Shown here piece by piece: positions 63,985 through 64,000 of a stretch of DNA of 64,000 bases (positions are counted from its first letter, which is position 1; each line of letters opens with the position of its first letter). The position numbers and the translations under genes were made by a program. The notes beneath the pieces were generated by a model. It ran no database searches. It worked only from the letters and a program-made list of their open reading frames with translations, and was not told the DNA's origin. The stretch covers positions 868,001-932,000 of the forward strand of contig JANHCV010000015.1 of assembly GCA_025594325.1 (NCBI GenBank), in the 5' to 3' direction. The DNA comes from Blastocladiella emersonii ATCC 22665. Taxonomy: Eukaryota; Blastocladiomycota; Blastocladiomycetes; Blastocladiales; Blastocladiaceae.

Positions 63985-64000
63985 ATGTCGGGACAGGGCG
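63985..64000 (+). CDS. Possible start of a plus-strand gene cut by the window edge
   Basis: AACATG followed by codons for SGQG at the very end of the window. The upstream TATA/CCAAT-like string and two GACGCGTC elements favour a real start. Too short to identify; histones often begin with MSG but nothing more can be claimed. Confidence 0.25.

Noticed and set aside
1-64000. CRISPR array, bacterial operon, rRNA cluster or intact transposon
   Set aside because: None seen: genes have spliceosomal introns, and no array of regular spacers, rRNA core sequence, transposase or reverse transcriptase was recognised.

Overview
This is a gene-dense window of nuclear DNA from a GC-rich eukaryote, most likely an early-diverging zoosporic fungus. 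Three things suggest a fungus: a Kre9/Knh1-like GPI-anchored wall protein, the small fungal-type ATP synthase subunit k (Atp19) and a Mis18 centromere factor. A GABA-B-like class C receptor and a family of F-box/leucine-rich-repeat proteins with 'LDWWRRSGL'-type helical repeats recall Blastocladiomycota such as Allomyces or Catenaria. That placement is inference from remembered families, not a search. Genes carry 0-4 short GT-AG introns (about 50-90 nt; donors mostly GTACG or GTGCG, acceptors mostly TAG). Most exon joins below were checked for reading-frame continuity.

Layout: 718-4079 DUF4470 protein (C-terminal frame broken by a 10-bp duplication); 4194-7248 two or three minus-strand unrecognised genes, some with membrane segments; 8295-11434 a decaying F-box/LRR gene and a second, more decayed copy; 11870-14585 integrase-type H2C2 zinc-finger protein; 16086-17297 phosphoserine aminotransferase; 17819-21262 WW-RhoGAP; 21419-22318 Kre9-like; 23271-24886 SR splicing factor; 25184-28256 class C GPCR; 29416-31262 and 31285-34197 an LRR gene and an M16 peptidase gene that meet head to head, both lacking their 5' ends; 34716-36040 another F-box/LRR gene; 37139-39197 DEDDy exonuclease; 40914-42844 ENGase; 42883-44573 UVSSA-like; 44776-45540 Tpt1; 45673-47915 ERO1; 48317-51086 Mis18; 51523-52852 secreted Hsp20-LEA fusion; 53263-54177 PIG-H; 54433-54997 Atp19; 55391-56134 adenylate kinase; 56200-56842 unknown; 57029-57903 Nudix; 57934-58742 Maf; 59192-60548 homeodomain; 60596-61942 F-box/LRR; 62220-63539 seven-helix membrane protein.

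These are mostly single-copy housekeeping genes with no operon-like logic. ENGase, ERO1, PIG-H and the secreted Hsp20 fusion all act in or next to the secretory pathway. The LRR genes and a pair of tRNA-derived repeats mark two accessory, rearranged stretches (8-11.5 kb and 28.2-37.1 kb).

The most unusual observation is translational. In seven genes a very short upstream ORF ends in a TGA that overlaps the main start codon (ATGA). Other points are a recurrent palindrome GACGCGTC in upstream regions, a 25-nt microexon in the Maf gene, several isolated frameshifts in otherwise intact genes, and unusual domain fusions (GPCR with PH-like tail, Hsp20-LEA, Mis18 with a long polyQ tail).
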